From: Ariolimax columbianus
Lineage: Eukaryota > Mollusca > Gastropoda > Stylommatophora > Arionidae
DNA: 64,000 bases
Reading direction: 5' to 3'
Assembly: GCA_036924085.1 (NCBI GenBank)
Contig: JAVGWX010000003.1
Coordinates: 131,641,523 to 131,705,522, forward strand
Made by a program: the position numbers and the translations under genes. Below, piece by piece: positions 35,101 through 47,600 of this stretch. The stretch's first letter is position 1; every line of letters begins with the position of its first letter. Below the pieces are notes generated by a model that was given only the letters and a program-made list of their open reading frames with translations, made no database searches and had not been told where the DNA came from.

Positions 35101-38100
35101 AAACAAGTATAAAAGGTTTAAATGGGCACTAATACAAAACAATAATCTGTTATAACCTAATCATCTTTATCAGAGACTAGGGACAACACAAATGAGAATA
35201 ACTAACTCATCTAAACAAGATGCTAATAGATAAGGATGACAGAAAGGAGAAGGCAGGTCAAACTGAGACCTAGGCGAGACGAGGGAGAGAGAGAAGGTGA
35301 CTGGTCAACAAACCTGAAACCTAGGCGAGACAAGGGAGAGAGAGAAGGTGACTGGTCAACAAACCTGAAACCTAGGGGAGACAAGGGAGAGAGAAGGTGA
35401 CTGGTCAACAAACCTGAAACCTAGGGGAGACAAGGGAGAGAGAAGGTGACTGGTCAACAAACCTGAAACCTAGGGGAGACAAGGGAGAGAGAAGGTGACT
35501 GGTCAACAAACCTGAAACCTAGGGGAGACAATGGAGAGAGAAGGTGACTGGTCAACAAACCAGAAACCTAGGGGAGACAATGGAGAGAGAAGGTGACTGG
35601 TCAACAAACCTGAAACCTAAGGGAGACAATAGAGAGAGAAGGTGACTGGCCAACAAACCTGAAACCTAGGGGAGACAAGGGAGAGAGAAGGTGACTGGTC
35701 AACAAACCTAAAACCTAGGGGAGACAAGGGAGAGAGAAGGTGACTGGTCAACAAACCTGAAACCTAGGGGAGACAATGGAGAGAGAAGGTGTCTGGTAAA
35801 CAAACCTGAAACCTAGGGGAGACAATGGAGAGAGAAGGTGACTTGTCAACAAACCTGAGAACTAGAGGATATATGCACACGATGTGGGAAATTGTTGCAA
35901 GTAAATACAACACTGGTCCTGAAATGTAAGATATCACAGCACTATTTCTAGGAACCATGGTGACCGGGATTTGCCTTGCTCTGGCTCAAAAATTATAACA
36001 AGAAAAGACAATCGTATAAAATGTATACAGTCTTCTGATTTTTTAAAAATATTAACTTTGGTCAAAGCTTGTAAAAGTGCTGGCTCACTTAACTTAACTC
36101 AGCTCGTATTGTCCAGCACTAGCTGCCGAAAACCTAAAAATGGTCACCTGTCTCGACCAAAATGGACTCTGAAACATATGTTTGTGTTTAATGATTTAGT
36201 TTGCTGTATTTATTTTTTTGACAGTTCTGTACAATGGTTGTATCCGTGCATGCAAAGCTGTCATTTAAATGTACGACTATTTCTGGCAGGTCGACTGCAG
36301 GACATGTTATGATATTTAAACATCTACCCATATATTCGCAATGAAAGCTGGGCTTCAAAACTGTAGAAATGATTTATTATTTGATCACTCCAATCACACT
36401 CCTGGATTACTCATGAATATTCATCACATGCCCGACTCAGACTTTGACTAGGCCACATAATAAGAAAGGTATGTGTATAGGAATTGACGGATATATCAGC
36501 GAAATTCGACGTGGGAAGTAAAAAAAAAAGTTTCCTTCCAATTTCCACATCCGCATTAATGTCATTTAACGCTTCATACTTATGTATAATCTTTATTACG
36601 AATGCTTCATAAATATGTGTCTCGCGATGTTTAGATCATAATGTTAGCTTAATTTGTTCAATAATAATGAATTTTATTTTGAACAAAACTTAGGTGCACG
36701 GAAATGCAGCATTTTGGCCCGGACTGAAAGACACAAACCAGTAAAATTAGCTCAGACTGAAAAGGGTTAACCTAAGTTTGTTACAGACATGTCTGGTTTA
36801 GTTTTACAAAAATATCAACTTATAAATTCTGGATGAATATTGGTTGAATCGAGAGAGTAAGTGTAGATGGATATGTCACACCATCAATAAGAGACTCGGC
36901 AATGTAAGCAGACATGTGGTAGATTGGAACACAGGGAAAAAAATTAGTAGGGAGGCTAAGGAACGCCTGGAGATGAAATCCTAGGAGAGAAGACCACCGT
37001 ATCTGGGGATCTCGAGGACAATGCTCAAAAGGACAGCTTAGAATAGGAGCAGATGGAGAGAATCCGTTGAAGTTTTATGTTCCAAGTGAAAATAAATAGA
37101 TTAATGAAAGGATCAATTCTGGATGTGTTACTTACTTAGCATAATCCTTTAGAAACTCGGTGAAGGTCGGAGTTCCCAGTTTGGCACTCATATCTGGGTT
37201 CTTGATCTCTAGGACAAGGGCCAAGCGTCGGTTCCGTTCTATGATTGCACAATTTGTGTCACAGTCCAGCCTGAAAGAAACAGTACACACAATGTCCAGA
37301 CATTAACATTTTATGGCATTATAATGTGTTATTCTGTCAACAAAAACAACCAAAAAGGTATAGATTTTCATAAAAAGGTGCTTAAACTGAACAGAAGTGC
37401 TATGATAAGATGCTAATGTGAGATTATTGAAAAGAAACAGACAGACAACAATGAAGCAGGAGGTAAGAAATGCTGGCATTAGATAAGACACACATTAAGA
37501 AAACTAGCTGATGTTATTACAAGGCAGTCTCTGTTCTAGAATCTCCAGGGAAAGAGAATTGAAGGAAAGACCAAGACAAGCATGGAGAAAGGAATTCGAT
37601 ACAAACAAAGAAAACAGGGAAGGTGTGAAGAGAGCTGGTGCGGATAGCTCATGAAATTAGGACTTTGTGTGTATTTATTCAAGATCTGTGCTTCACAGGA
37701 GTCCCGAGTGGTCAGCCGGGGTCTTTCTGTATGACTAGGACAAGAATAGCACCACTGCCTCATAGAGAGCATGTCGCAAGAGGCGACTAACTGTGTGACA
37801 TGGCATAGCACCGGCCATAGTTAGGTGGTTTGTTTGGGTTTGGAGCAGCATAGATGGCGCCTAACGGGCTGCGGGTCTACTTTGCTCTAGTTTGAGTCTA
37901 TTGAGATGAACTCCCACATCGGTTAACCACCCTCTGTAAGCGCTTGTCCCAAAGCAGTGGAGTATTAAGCTGCTTGATCCTAGCCCGCTAAGCAGAAAAC
38001 TTTTTTTCCCGGCTACATCCAGCTCATACCAGAGCTGGGACCTGCACAGGAGCATCTGCCCCTGTAGAAGTACAGGCCAACTAAAAACTAAGAACTGTGC

Positions 38101-41100
38101 TTCACATAGAGCTCGAAAGATTATGATTAATGATGATGAATGTGTTAATTTAATGTCAGGGGTAATCAATCATTGCCATTTAACTTCATCAAAATCAGAT
38201 CCTTTCAGATTATTCTGTGGGGATGTTTGTATATCTTCAGGTAGACAGGTCAAGACCATGTCCCTCCAAGGTGACTCTCTGATCTCTTTACTTATTGCAA
38301 TACACCATGTCAGTTACGCTACTCCTGAAGTTATTCCTCCATCTGATTTTCCATTGATATTCCTTGGCCTTCACTTCAACCTACCTCCCTCTACTACAAC
38401 GTTGATAATCTTACAAATTAAAACTTAGATTTTTCAGCATGTAAACATTCTACCACTGATGTGTTACTAAATTATTGCAACAATGAAAGGGATAAAGATG
38501 CTGAGTAGTGCATGAACTTTAGCGGTCAGCAACCCAAAGCTGACTGCTAGAGTCCAGGGCCAGCGACACAGAGCTGCCAAGACCCTTCTCCACCTCCACG
38601 TGATGTTTCTGGATAACAGGCTATAACAGAGCAGACTTAATAAGGAGAAGGAATCGAAGAGGTAAAGCTAACTAACCCAGCACCCAAAAATGTGTCGGAT
38701 CGAAAGGTGGAAATGTCGCAGTCAAGCTGTAAACTACGGCACAACTTATTCCATTCTCCGAACTACATTTTGCTACTTGTAAAACTCTTTTCAGGGCTTG
38801 ATAGGGGGAGATTGAGAACAAATGAAGAAGAAGCAACAATGAAAGTAAATATTGCAAAAATGAATTTTCACACAACACATGTGATTAATTTCAGAATAAA
38901 ACAAGTTACAGATTAAGCAAAAGAATTATTACTCTGATGTTCATTTCAGTTATAAGACATGTCAACTTTTCAAGAAAGCATTATGCTTTTCATTTGTTAT
39001 GTTCTGTCAATTGTTAATACTGTTCAATGCTAATACAAGGATAATGAAAGTACAAGATAATGCAAGCATTCTGTAAAAACTACAAGCCAAATAAAAAATA
39101 AAAGAAGGAATCAACATCCCATGATAGAAGAGGAACGACTCAATAAATAAGCTCTCTTCAGTCAACATAACTTATGGTTAGTGAAGACTTTTAGGGGAAA
39201 CAAATGAGCTGCCAAGTAGATTGTAATTAACACAACAATCAATCGCGCATTCCATGAAAACAACTTTTCAGTCAGCCAATCCTTTCACTACCGTAGCACT
39301 AACAAAGCATCAGGGATCATAAAACATCCATTTCAATCAACAACAAAGGATTCTGTCTGACCTGATGATCTGTCCATACCGTCTGGAAACATGCACTATG
39401 AATGACATGTTGAGGGGAATGACAAGGCAATCCACGTGGCTGAATATTGGAACATTGATGTCTTTGGTTCCCAGAACACGAAAGGTAAGTACAACAAAAT
39501 TACAAACTAAAATGTTTTTATGCAAATGTGAGAAGCATAGTAAATAAAAGAGAAGAGTTGGAACTGTATGTAGAAGAAGAAAAACCAGATACAATAGGAT
39601 TAACAGAATCATTGACATATGAGGACATTGCAGATAGTGAACTTGAAATAGAGGATATACAATGTTAAGGAAAGATAGGGTAGTTGGAGACAAGGCTAAG
39701 AGAGGTGGCATTTTATTATTCTGTAATTCAGTTAATATAACTATCAAAGATGATTTATCACCTGGCAACAAAAATGAAAGTGTATGGGGAGAAATAGAAA
39801 GTGGGGGTGAAAAAACAGTGGTTGGAGTATGCTACAGATGTCCATCAAGTCAAAAAGAGGAAGATGAGGAGCTGATTAGTAGAATAGAAAAGGCAAGTAA
39901 CAGAGAAATTATTATTAATGGGGGATTTCAACTTTCCAGAAATAAAATGGATATAGCAGAAGCATTTGTAGAGTCAAAACTGTTTGTTAAGTGTATAACT
40001 GACAATTTTTTTATTCAGCATGTTGAAGCAGTTACTAGAGGCAAAAACATACTCGACCTAGTTTTTACTACAGAGGAAAATATGATTGAAAACGTTACCG
40101 TTGGGGAACTGTTTGGCTCAAGTGACCATCAAATCATCCGTTGTGATCTTATAGCAGTTAAGAAGTAAACATAAACACATATAACATACGACTACTCTGA
40201 GACAGATGTTAAGAAGATGAAGGAGGCAGCGAGTCACATAATCTGAAAAGATATTGTTGGAGGAACAGATATTGAACAAGAGTGGTAGAGTTTCAAAACA
40301 GTTCTAGAAAAGCTAAAAGAGGAATGTGTTCCATGTAGGGAAGTAAACCTCAAGCATGAAAAGTGGATAACTAGATTTGTAGTTAAATATAGAAGTGCAT
40401 AAAAATAAAGCATGAACAAATATAAAGAGGCAGGTCAATCAAAAGAAACATATTTAAAATATTTGGACAAGCAAAACATAGCTCAGAAAGTGAATAAAAC
40501 AGCAAAAAACTGATAGTAAACGTTTCTTTTTTTTATGTTAGAAATAAACAAAGAATGAAAGACAAAGTAGGCTCTCTCATAGATAGCACAGAAAAAATAA
40601 TACGTGAGAATAGAGAGGCAGCTAATCTACTAAATAAGTACTTTGACACAGTATACACAAAAGAAGACTGCTCTAAGATCCCAGAGCCTATAGATATTTT
40701 CCAAAGAGACATGTATACAGAGGGATTAAGATCAATCTGTTTTACAGAGGAAATGGTTTTTACAAAATCGGAAGGGTTGAAAATGGATAAATGTCCAGGG
40801 CAAGATGGTATTCATCCAAAATTGCTGTTTGAAATTAGAGACCAACTAGCAAAACTATTAGCTATATTATGTTCTCAATCACTTGAAAAAGGGATTGTTC
40901 CACGGGATTGGAAAGATGCAGGAGTGGTTCCCTTATTCAAAAAGGGCAAAAAATCAGATCCAGCAAATTATAGACCGGTGAGTTTAATGAGAATAGTCTG
41001 TAAATTGTTGGAGTCAATAATCAAAGAAATCATTGTAATGTATTTAGACAAGTTTAATCTAATCAGAAATAGTCAGCATGGGTTTATGAAAGGAAGATCA

Positions 41101-44100
41101 TGCTTAACAAATCTATTAGAATTCATGGAGGAGGTTACTAAAATGATAGATAAATGGGAGTCAGTGGAGGTATTTATTTTGATTTTGCTAAGGCCTTTGA
41201 TAGAGTACCTCATGAAAGATTATTTAGAAAGTTAAAATCACTTGGAATAGGTGAAGAAGTTGCCAAATGGATTGAAAATTGGTTAACTGGAAGAAGGAGT
41301 GAAGTGCCACAGGGCTTAGTTTTGGGACCAATTCTGTTCTTGATATATATAAACGATTTGGACATTGATATCGAATCAATGATGGCAAAATTTGCTGATG
41401 ACACAAAACTATGCAGTAGTGTCTCATCTAAAACAGAAGTGGATATATTGAGGTCAGATTGAGATCAAATTCGAGAATGGTCTGTACGCTGGCAAATGTA
41501 GTTTAATGTAGATAAATCTAGTCATCCACATGGGTAGATCAAATATGAAAAATTATTACAGAATGCGCGAGATCAATATTACAATGATTGAAAAGGAAAG
41601 GGACATAGGGGTTATAATAGATCATACAGGTAAAGTAGGTGAGCAAGTCTAGGTAGCAGTGAAAAAGGCAAATGCAATGTTCGGTATCATAAAAAGATCA
41701 AGATGCTGAGCAGCAAATGAGCTGCAGTGGTCAGCGACACATAGCTGACTGCTAGCGTCAGAGCCAGCAAACCATAGCTGCCAAGACCCTTCTACACCTC
41801 CACGTGGTGATCCTGGATAACAGGCTGCAGCAGGGCAGACTGGCTAAGGAGAAGGGATCGAAGAGGGAATGCTAACCCGGTACTTAAAAAATGCTTGCTG
41901 AAGTCGGATGTGTTGGACCGAAAGGTGCAAATATCGCAGCCAAGCTGTAAACTACGACACAACGCATTCCGTTCTTTGGACTACATTCTGCTACTTAAGC
42001 CCTTTCAGGGTTTGGTAGTGGGAAATTGAGAACGAACAAAGAAGAAGAAGATAAAAAGAAATATTAAACATTGGAGCGAAGAAGTGAGTCAAGCTGTATA
42101 AAGCATTAGTTAGACCTAGATTGGAGTACTGTGTACAGGTGTGTAGTCCTTATCGTAGAGGAGATATAAACATGCTGGAAAGGATACAAAAAAGAATGAC
42201 AAGCTGATAGTGGGATTCCAGTTATGAGGAAAGACTTGTGTCTAGAAAAGAGAAGAATTCAAGGTGACAATACAGGTTTATAAGATAGTCGAAGGAACGG
42301 ATAAATTAAACTATAACAAGTTTTTTTTCAAAATACAACCACCTACAAAAATAAGAGGGCATAGCTGCAAATTAACTAAAGAAAGGTTCAGATTAGATAT
42401 TAGGAAATATTTTTTTAGTCAGAGAGTGGTGAATGCTTGGAATGCATAGCCACAGCAAGTAGTAGAGGCAGGGACAATTAATGCACGTAAGAATAGATTG
42501 GATGCACATAGCTTTAAGAAAAAGGAAATGTAAAAGAAACTGGGTGTTTACAGACTCTACAGAGTCTTCCAAACCAGTATGAAAAACATTAAGTTAAGTT
42601 GATGACTGTAAAATGGGTGATAAGGACTGTCTCAGAGTGGAGATACCTACAGAGGAGAGAGGTTGATGAAAGGACACACTACATGATGATGTTCAAACAC
42701 TAGATCCACCAAACGTAGCCAAGCCTAGAGTATGGATCTTAGAAGCTACAGACAGTAGTGATCATCTCTCAGTAACAGTCTCAACTGACTGATCAAACTA
42801 CACTGTACTTCCTTGTAAAGGGCTATTATTGGATAGGAAAGGCTTGATACACCATTAAGACAACTTTCCTAGGAGAGACAACTTTAACAAACTGATGCCT
42901 TGCAGGTAGGCTGAGGACGGTCACATGCTGATGAAGCAGTATGCTGAAGGTGGATGCACTAACACCCCAGATGCAGAACACAGTGCAATGCAACCTACAT
43001 CGTAATACGGCCACAGACACGACACTGGTGTGGTTGTCTGATGGTGAATGAGGAGAAGAAGTATGACATTAAAATAATGGGGCTTTCAGTCTGCCTGGCT
43101 GTACCTTTTATTTGACTTTCTGGTCTGTGTAAACTGTGACAGGTCCACACTTTGACCTCCACTCTCTGCTATACTCTGGACACTCAGTCGCTGAAACTGG
43201 GCAAGCTCTAAGGACTGCTCACCTCCAATAGAGCAGAGAGCCTTGGCGCTCCGGTTACCACAGGGGCATGTAATAATGATCTGTGACGCAGACAGGAATA
43301 TTAATTATCATCATAAAATGGACACATCCTTCACTAACCAACAAGAAAACACTATTGCAGGAATATGTCGCAGTTAGGTTAGTTAGTTAGTTAGTTGCCC
43401 ATCACAAGCGATGATGGCGACATCATCTGACAGTTTTGTTTTGATTATGTAAATTGCGCTGTATTTTGAATTATAGTGGGGAAGAAACTGCTCTGGTCAT
43501 CAATCTCACTATCTTGTCCCCAGCAGCAAAACATAAGTCAAGATGACTAGAGGTAATTCAGGATGCAGATACTCTTGCCCCACCTCCCTTGAGACCAGGA
43601 GTCACTTGAAGCTAGCGGGACTCGATCGCCCACCATTTCCGTGCATTGCTTTGAGAGGCAAGTGTCTTACCTCTTGACAACATCACTCACCCAGTGACTA
43701 TGTGTCATGGACATGTTGCTAACCAAACAGGGCCCATTCTCTCCAAGGCGATGTGTTAGTCCATTATTACTGACCCACGTGTACATTTCCCAGCCACATA
43801 AAAATCAGCCCTGTCAGCAAACAGAGTGAAGGACGTGTGCACTGGACCGGGGAAATACGACACAGTGCAACCAAAATACTATTGCAAATTGCCGAAGACC
43901 ATGCCAGAATAACCAAAATGAATGAACTAACTAATCCAAATGGAAAACCACAACACGTTTCCATGGACACAAGTGTAAGAAGTCAACTTGTGTGAATTCC
44001 AGTCAAATCCATGGCCTGGCCGCACCCATAATGAAATAAAACGCAAGAACGAAACAAGACTGTGGTCGGTTAGGTGCCATCTTGGTGCGGCTCAGTAGTC

Positions 44101-44559
44101 AGGTAATTAACCAGTGAGAGAACTAGTAAAAAGATTTATTTAACTAAGACACTATTGAGTGATATCTCTCGTCTCTTCTTTGCCGTCACCCTAAGAGGTC
44201 GTAGGAGCATATCACTACTGCGTGTTCAGCGTATGAGTGATGTGTCCTAGGCATGTTTCTAACCAGGCGGGGCCCAACCATCTCCCAGCGGAGTTATCGG
44301 TACTTGTGCTGTAGTCTTTTTTGTTTATGCCTTCTTCCTGTCCTGCCTCCTGGTTGTTTTCTTTGGGTATGCAAAGTACTGGTTTAACAGAGGATTTCAA
44401 GGCCTGAGAGTTTGTCTAAAACCCACAAAGATAGGGGTTGGTAGGGATGTGTAGTCATCCTGAGTGGAGTGAGGGTGTCCCTTAGATATTTATCTGTCTG
44501 ATATAGATGCAGCAAAAAGATCTAGAAAGACAACAAACCAACTATGAAAAAATTGGAGA

Positions 44560-44607
<48 letters not shown>

Positions 44608-47600
44608 ATACACATGCAGATGAAATAATTGTCTTCAACACAGTAATTATATATATTTAAATATAAATATATTTATTTTAATACACTGCCACATCTTTAG
44701 TTACAGATATGCAGTAAATTTCTCTAAATAAATATCTTGGTGTACAATTATTGCAGGGATGGATCCATACATTGAAAGTAGTGTATCCTGTCAAGTTATA
44801 GGAAACCATAGAGTATTACAACAGGGTTCAGATCGATCATCAGAAGTAGTCCCCTGATTGTTGCCAAAGGCAGATGTGTCTGACTGAAAGGTGCAAATAT
44901 TGCAGTCAAGCTGTAAACTAGTGACACAAAAGATTCCGTTCCTCAGACTACATCATGCTACTTGCAAAGCCCATTTCAGAGCTTCGTAGCAGGAGATTGA
45001 GAACGAACGCAGAAGAAGTCCCCTCATTGAAACATTTAGTTTCTTGATACTGGTGTCATAGCTTCCATGTGTTATTTTCTTGTTTCTCCACAGAATTGGA
45101 ATTTGCACCCACAACCTATACAGGATGTCAACTGATCTAACAAATATCATGCTGTCCTAATGAGAAGCTAGTAGGTGAATCTTTGTTATGTTAAACATCG
45201 ACATCAGTGAAGTCTTGGAGGACCCATACATGCTTAATCTCTTTAAGCAAATAGTACAGGGTGTGTATTCAACTTGACGCCATGTAGCCAAAAGTTATTC
45301 TCCTTTTGTTATGAAAATCCATTTGGTTCAGCATTACAAGGTGCTGTCCCATGACCTCAATGTTTTGTATTTATGACTTTCATTTGGCTATTAGTAGTAG
45401 ATTTGTGGTTTCCTTCATATGGCCTACTAGGCCTGGGAAAATTGGAGTTATGGGTTAATGTGTAAGAACCCCAAATTATCAGCCCATAGTTTCACATTTA
45501 ATTTACATGCCATTTTTGTTCATGAATTGGTAATTTTTTCCTTGTATGGCTTTCATTGTTTGGTGTATGGGCAATATCTGGTGTAGTTGCCAGTTATATG
45601 GTATGGCACAGCATGTGGTGAAGCACAAGTCATATATTAACATTCAAACAAGGGGAGGAAGATTAACGTCTGGTCAAGCAAAATATACTGATCAGACATG
45701 TTAGTCAGGTTCGGGCAAAATTTACTGATCAGACATGTTAGCCACAGTCAGGCAAAATAAACTAGCCAAGACCGTCACCTTCACTTCCCAGTCGTCCCTG
45801 TAATCCTACGCATTGTGGGCATTCCACAACAATATCATTCAAAAGTAATTTGCAATAAGTGGATAACATGGGCCTATTCACTGGTATTTCATAAATGGCA
45901 GTATCCTGATCCAAGAGGTGGTCATTTGTTGACTTCAAAATGCCACCCATATGTGTCCTTCACAGGTGGCTTTTATTCCAGGATTGTCAGTTTCTTCACT
46001 GTTGTAAATCCCAGCATGACCAAGACAGTAGATCACCCCAAAGGGTTTGAAGCCTCTATGTCCGCTATTCACTTATGCAATAGACATCCATTTTGTACCT
46101 TCTGAACCAAGGACTCAGAGTCTGACATGATGACAGCTCTCATTACATAGATCTCAAATGGTCATGTCTCAATCTCAATTATAATACTGAAGTGTGTTGT
46201 AGATTAATATTTATAAAGAACATACAATTGAATAAGAAAACAATTAAGTAAAACACTCAGCAAGAACACACAAAATAATTGTAAGAAAGTCTGACCTCAG
46301 TTCGGCAGGACGTGTCTGGACACTGACCAGAGTGGCAGGGAGCACCACAAGGATGACCACAAACTGGACGTATCTTGTCACACAGCTGGGTACACAATGA
46401 CCCTTCCTCAAGACAGTCACCCTGGATCAGTGATATCCAAATATGATCTGTATATTTCTGGGTACATTGTCATGAGAAGAATATTGTGGTACATAAAATA
46501 ATATGCACATCATTATCAGCTGTGTTTCTCAAACTGTGTGGCTGCATCATAGTTGGATGTTGTTGTTGTTGCTTGTACAAAGTTAATTTCAACTCTTCAT
46601 GATGTGTCTTTTCTAGTGGTTTACAGTGTCCTATTAAACATAGCAGTATGGAAGTGATTGTCAAACTGTATAAAGCATTAGTTAGACCTAGATTGGAGTA
46701 CTGTGTGCAGGTGTGGAGTCCTTGTCGTAGAGGGGATATAAACATGCTGGAAAGGATTCAAAGAAGAGTGAAAAAACTGAATGGGATTTATGAGGAAAGA
46801 CTCAGAAAAGCTGGCCTACATTGTCTAGAAATAAGAAGAATTTGAGGTGACTTAATACAGGTTTATAAGATAATCAAAGGAACGGATAAATTAGACTTCC
46901 AACACGTTTTTTCAAAATACAACAACCTAGAACAACAAGAAGGCATAACTACATGTTGACTAAAGAAAGGTCCAGATTAGATATTAGGAAATATTTTGAT
47001 AAGTGTGTTTTCCTTGACCCTGATGTTACTTCTTCACTTCCATAGCTGAATGTATTTACTATATTCATGGAGAAAGTGGAAAAGCTTGTACTAATTTATG
47101 TCATGATTTAGGGGTCAATATATCAAAACATTTTCCAGATGTTGCAACAAATAAATATTGTGAAACCAATCATTAGGTTAATCCAGAACCTGTATGAAAA
47201 TCAAAGGACTAACAGATCCAGTTGACAGGAGATTCAACAAGGGCTGCTTGCTTTCACAGAGTCTCTATAATGCATACTCTGAGATGATGGTGGGAAAAGT
47301 TGTTCGCTGTAATGCTGTCAAAGTCAATGGTATGAAAGTTGATGTCATGAAATTTGCAGATAATCAAGCCATAGTGGGAGGATCTACTGATCATCGCAAA
47401 GACTGCTTGAAAAAATTAACAGCACAGCGAAAGAGTTTGACATGAAAATAAACACATTGAAGACAAACACTAAAATAATAGACAAGCAACTGCTAGTATC
47501 AGGGCCAGCGAACCAGAGCTGCTCTTCTTCACCTCCACGCGGTGATCTTGGATAACAGGCTGTAACATAGTAGACTGGCTAAGGAGAAGGGATCATAGAG

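Noticed and set aside
35971..36312. 113-codon plus-strand frame in an NFX1 intron
   Set aside because: No similarity, no conserved motifs, no matching splice sites; compatible with chance in intronic sequence.
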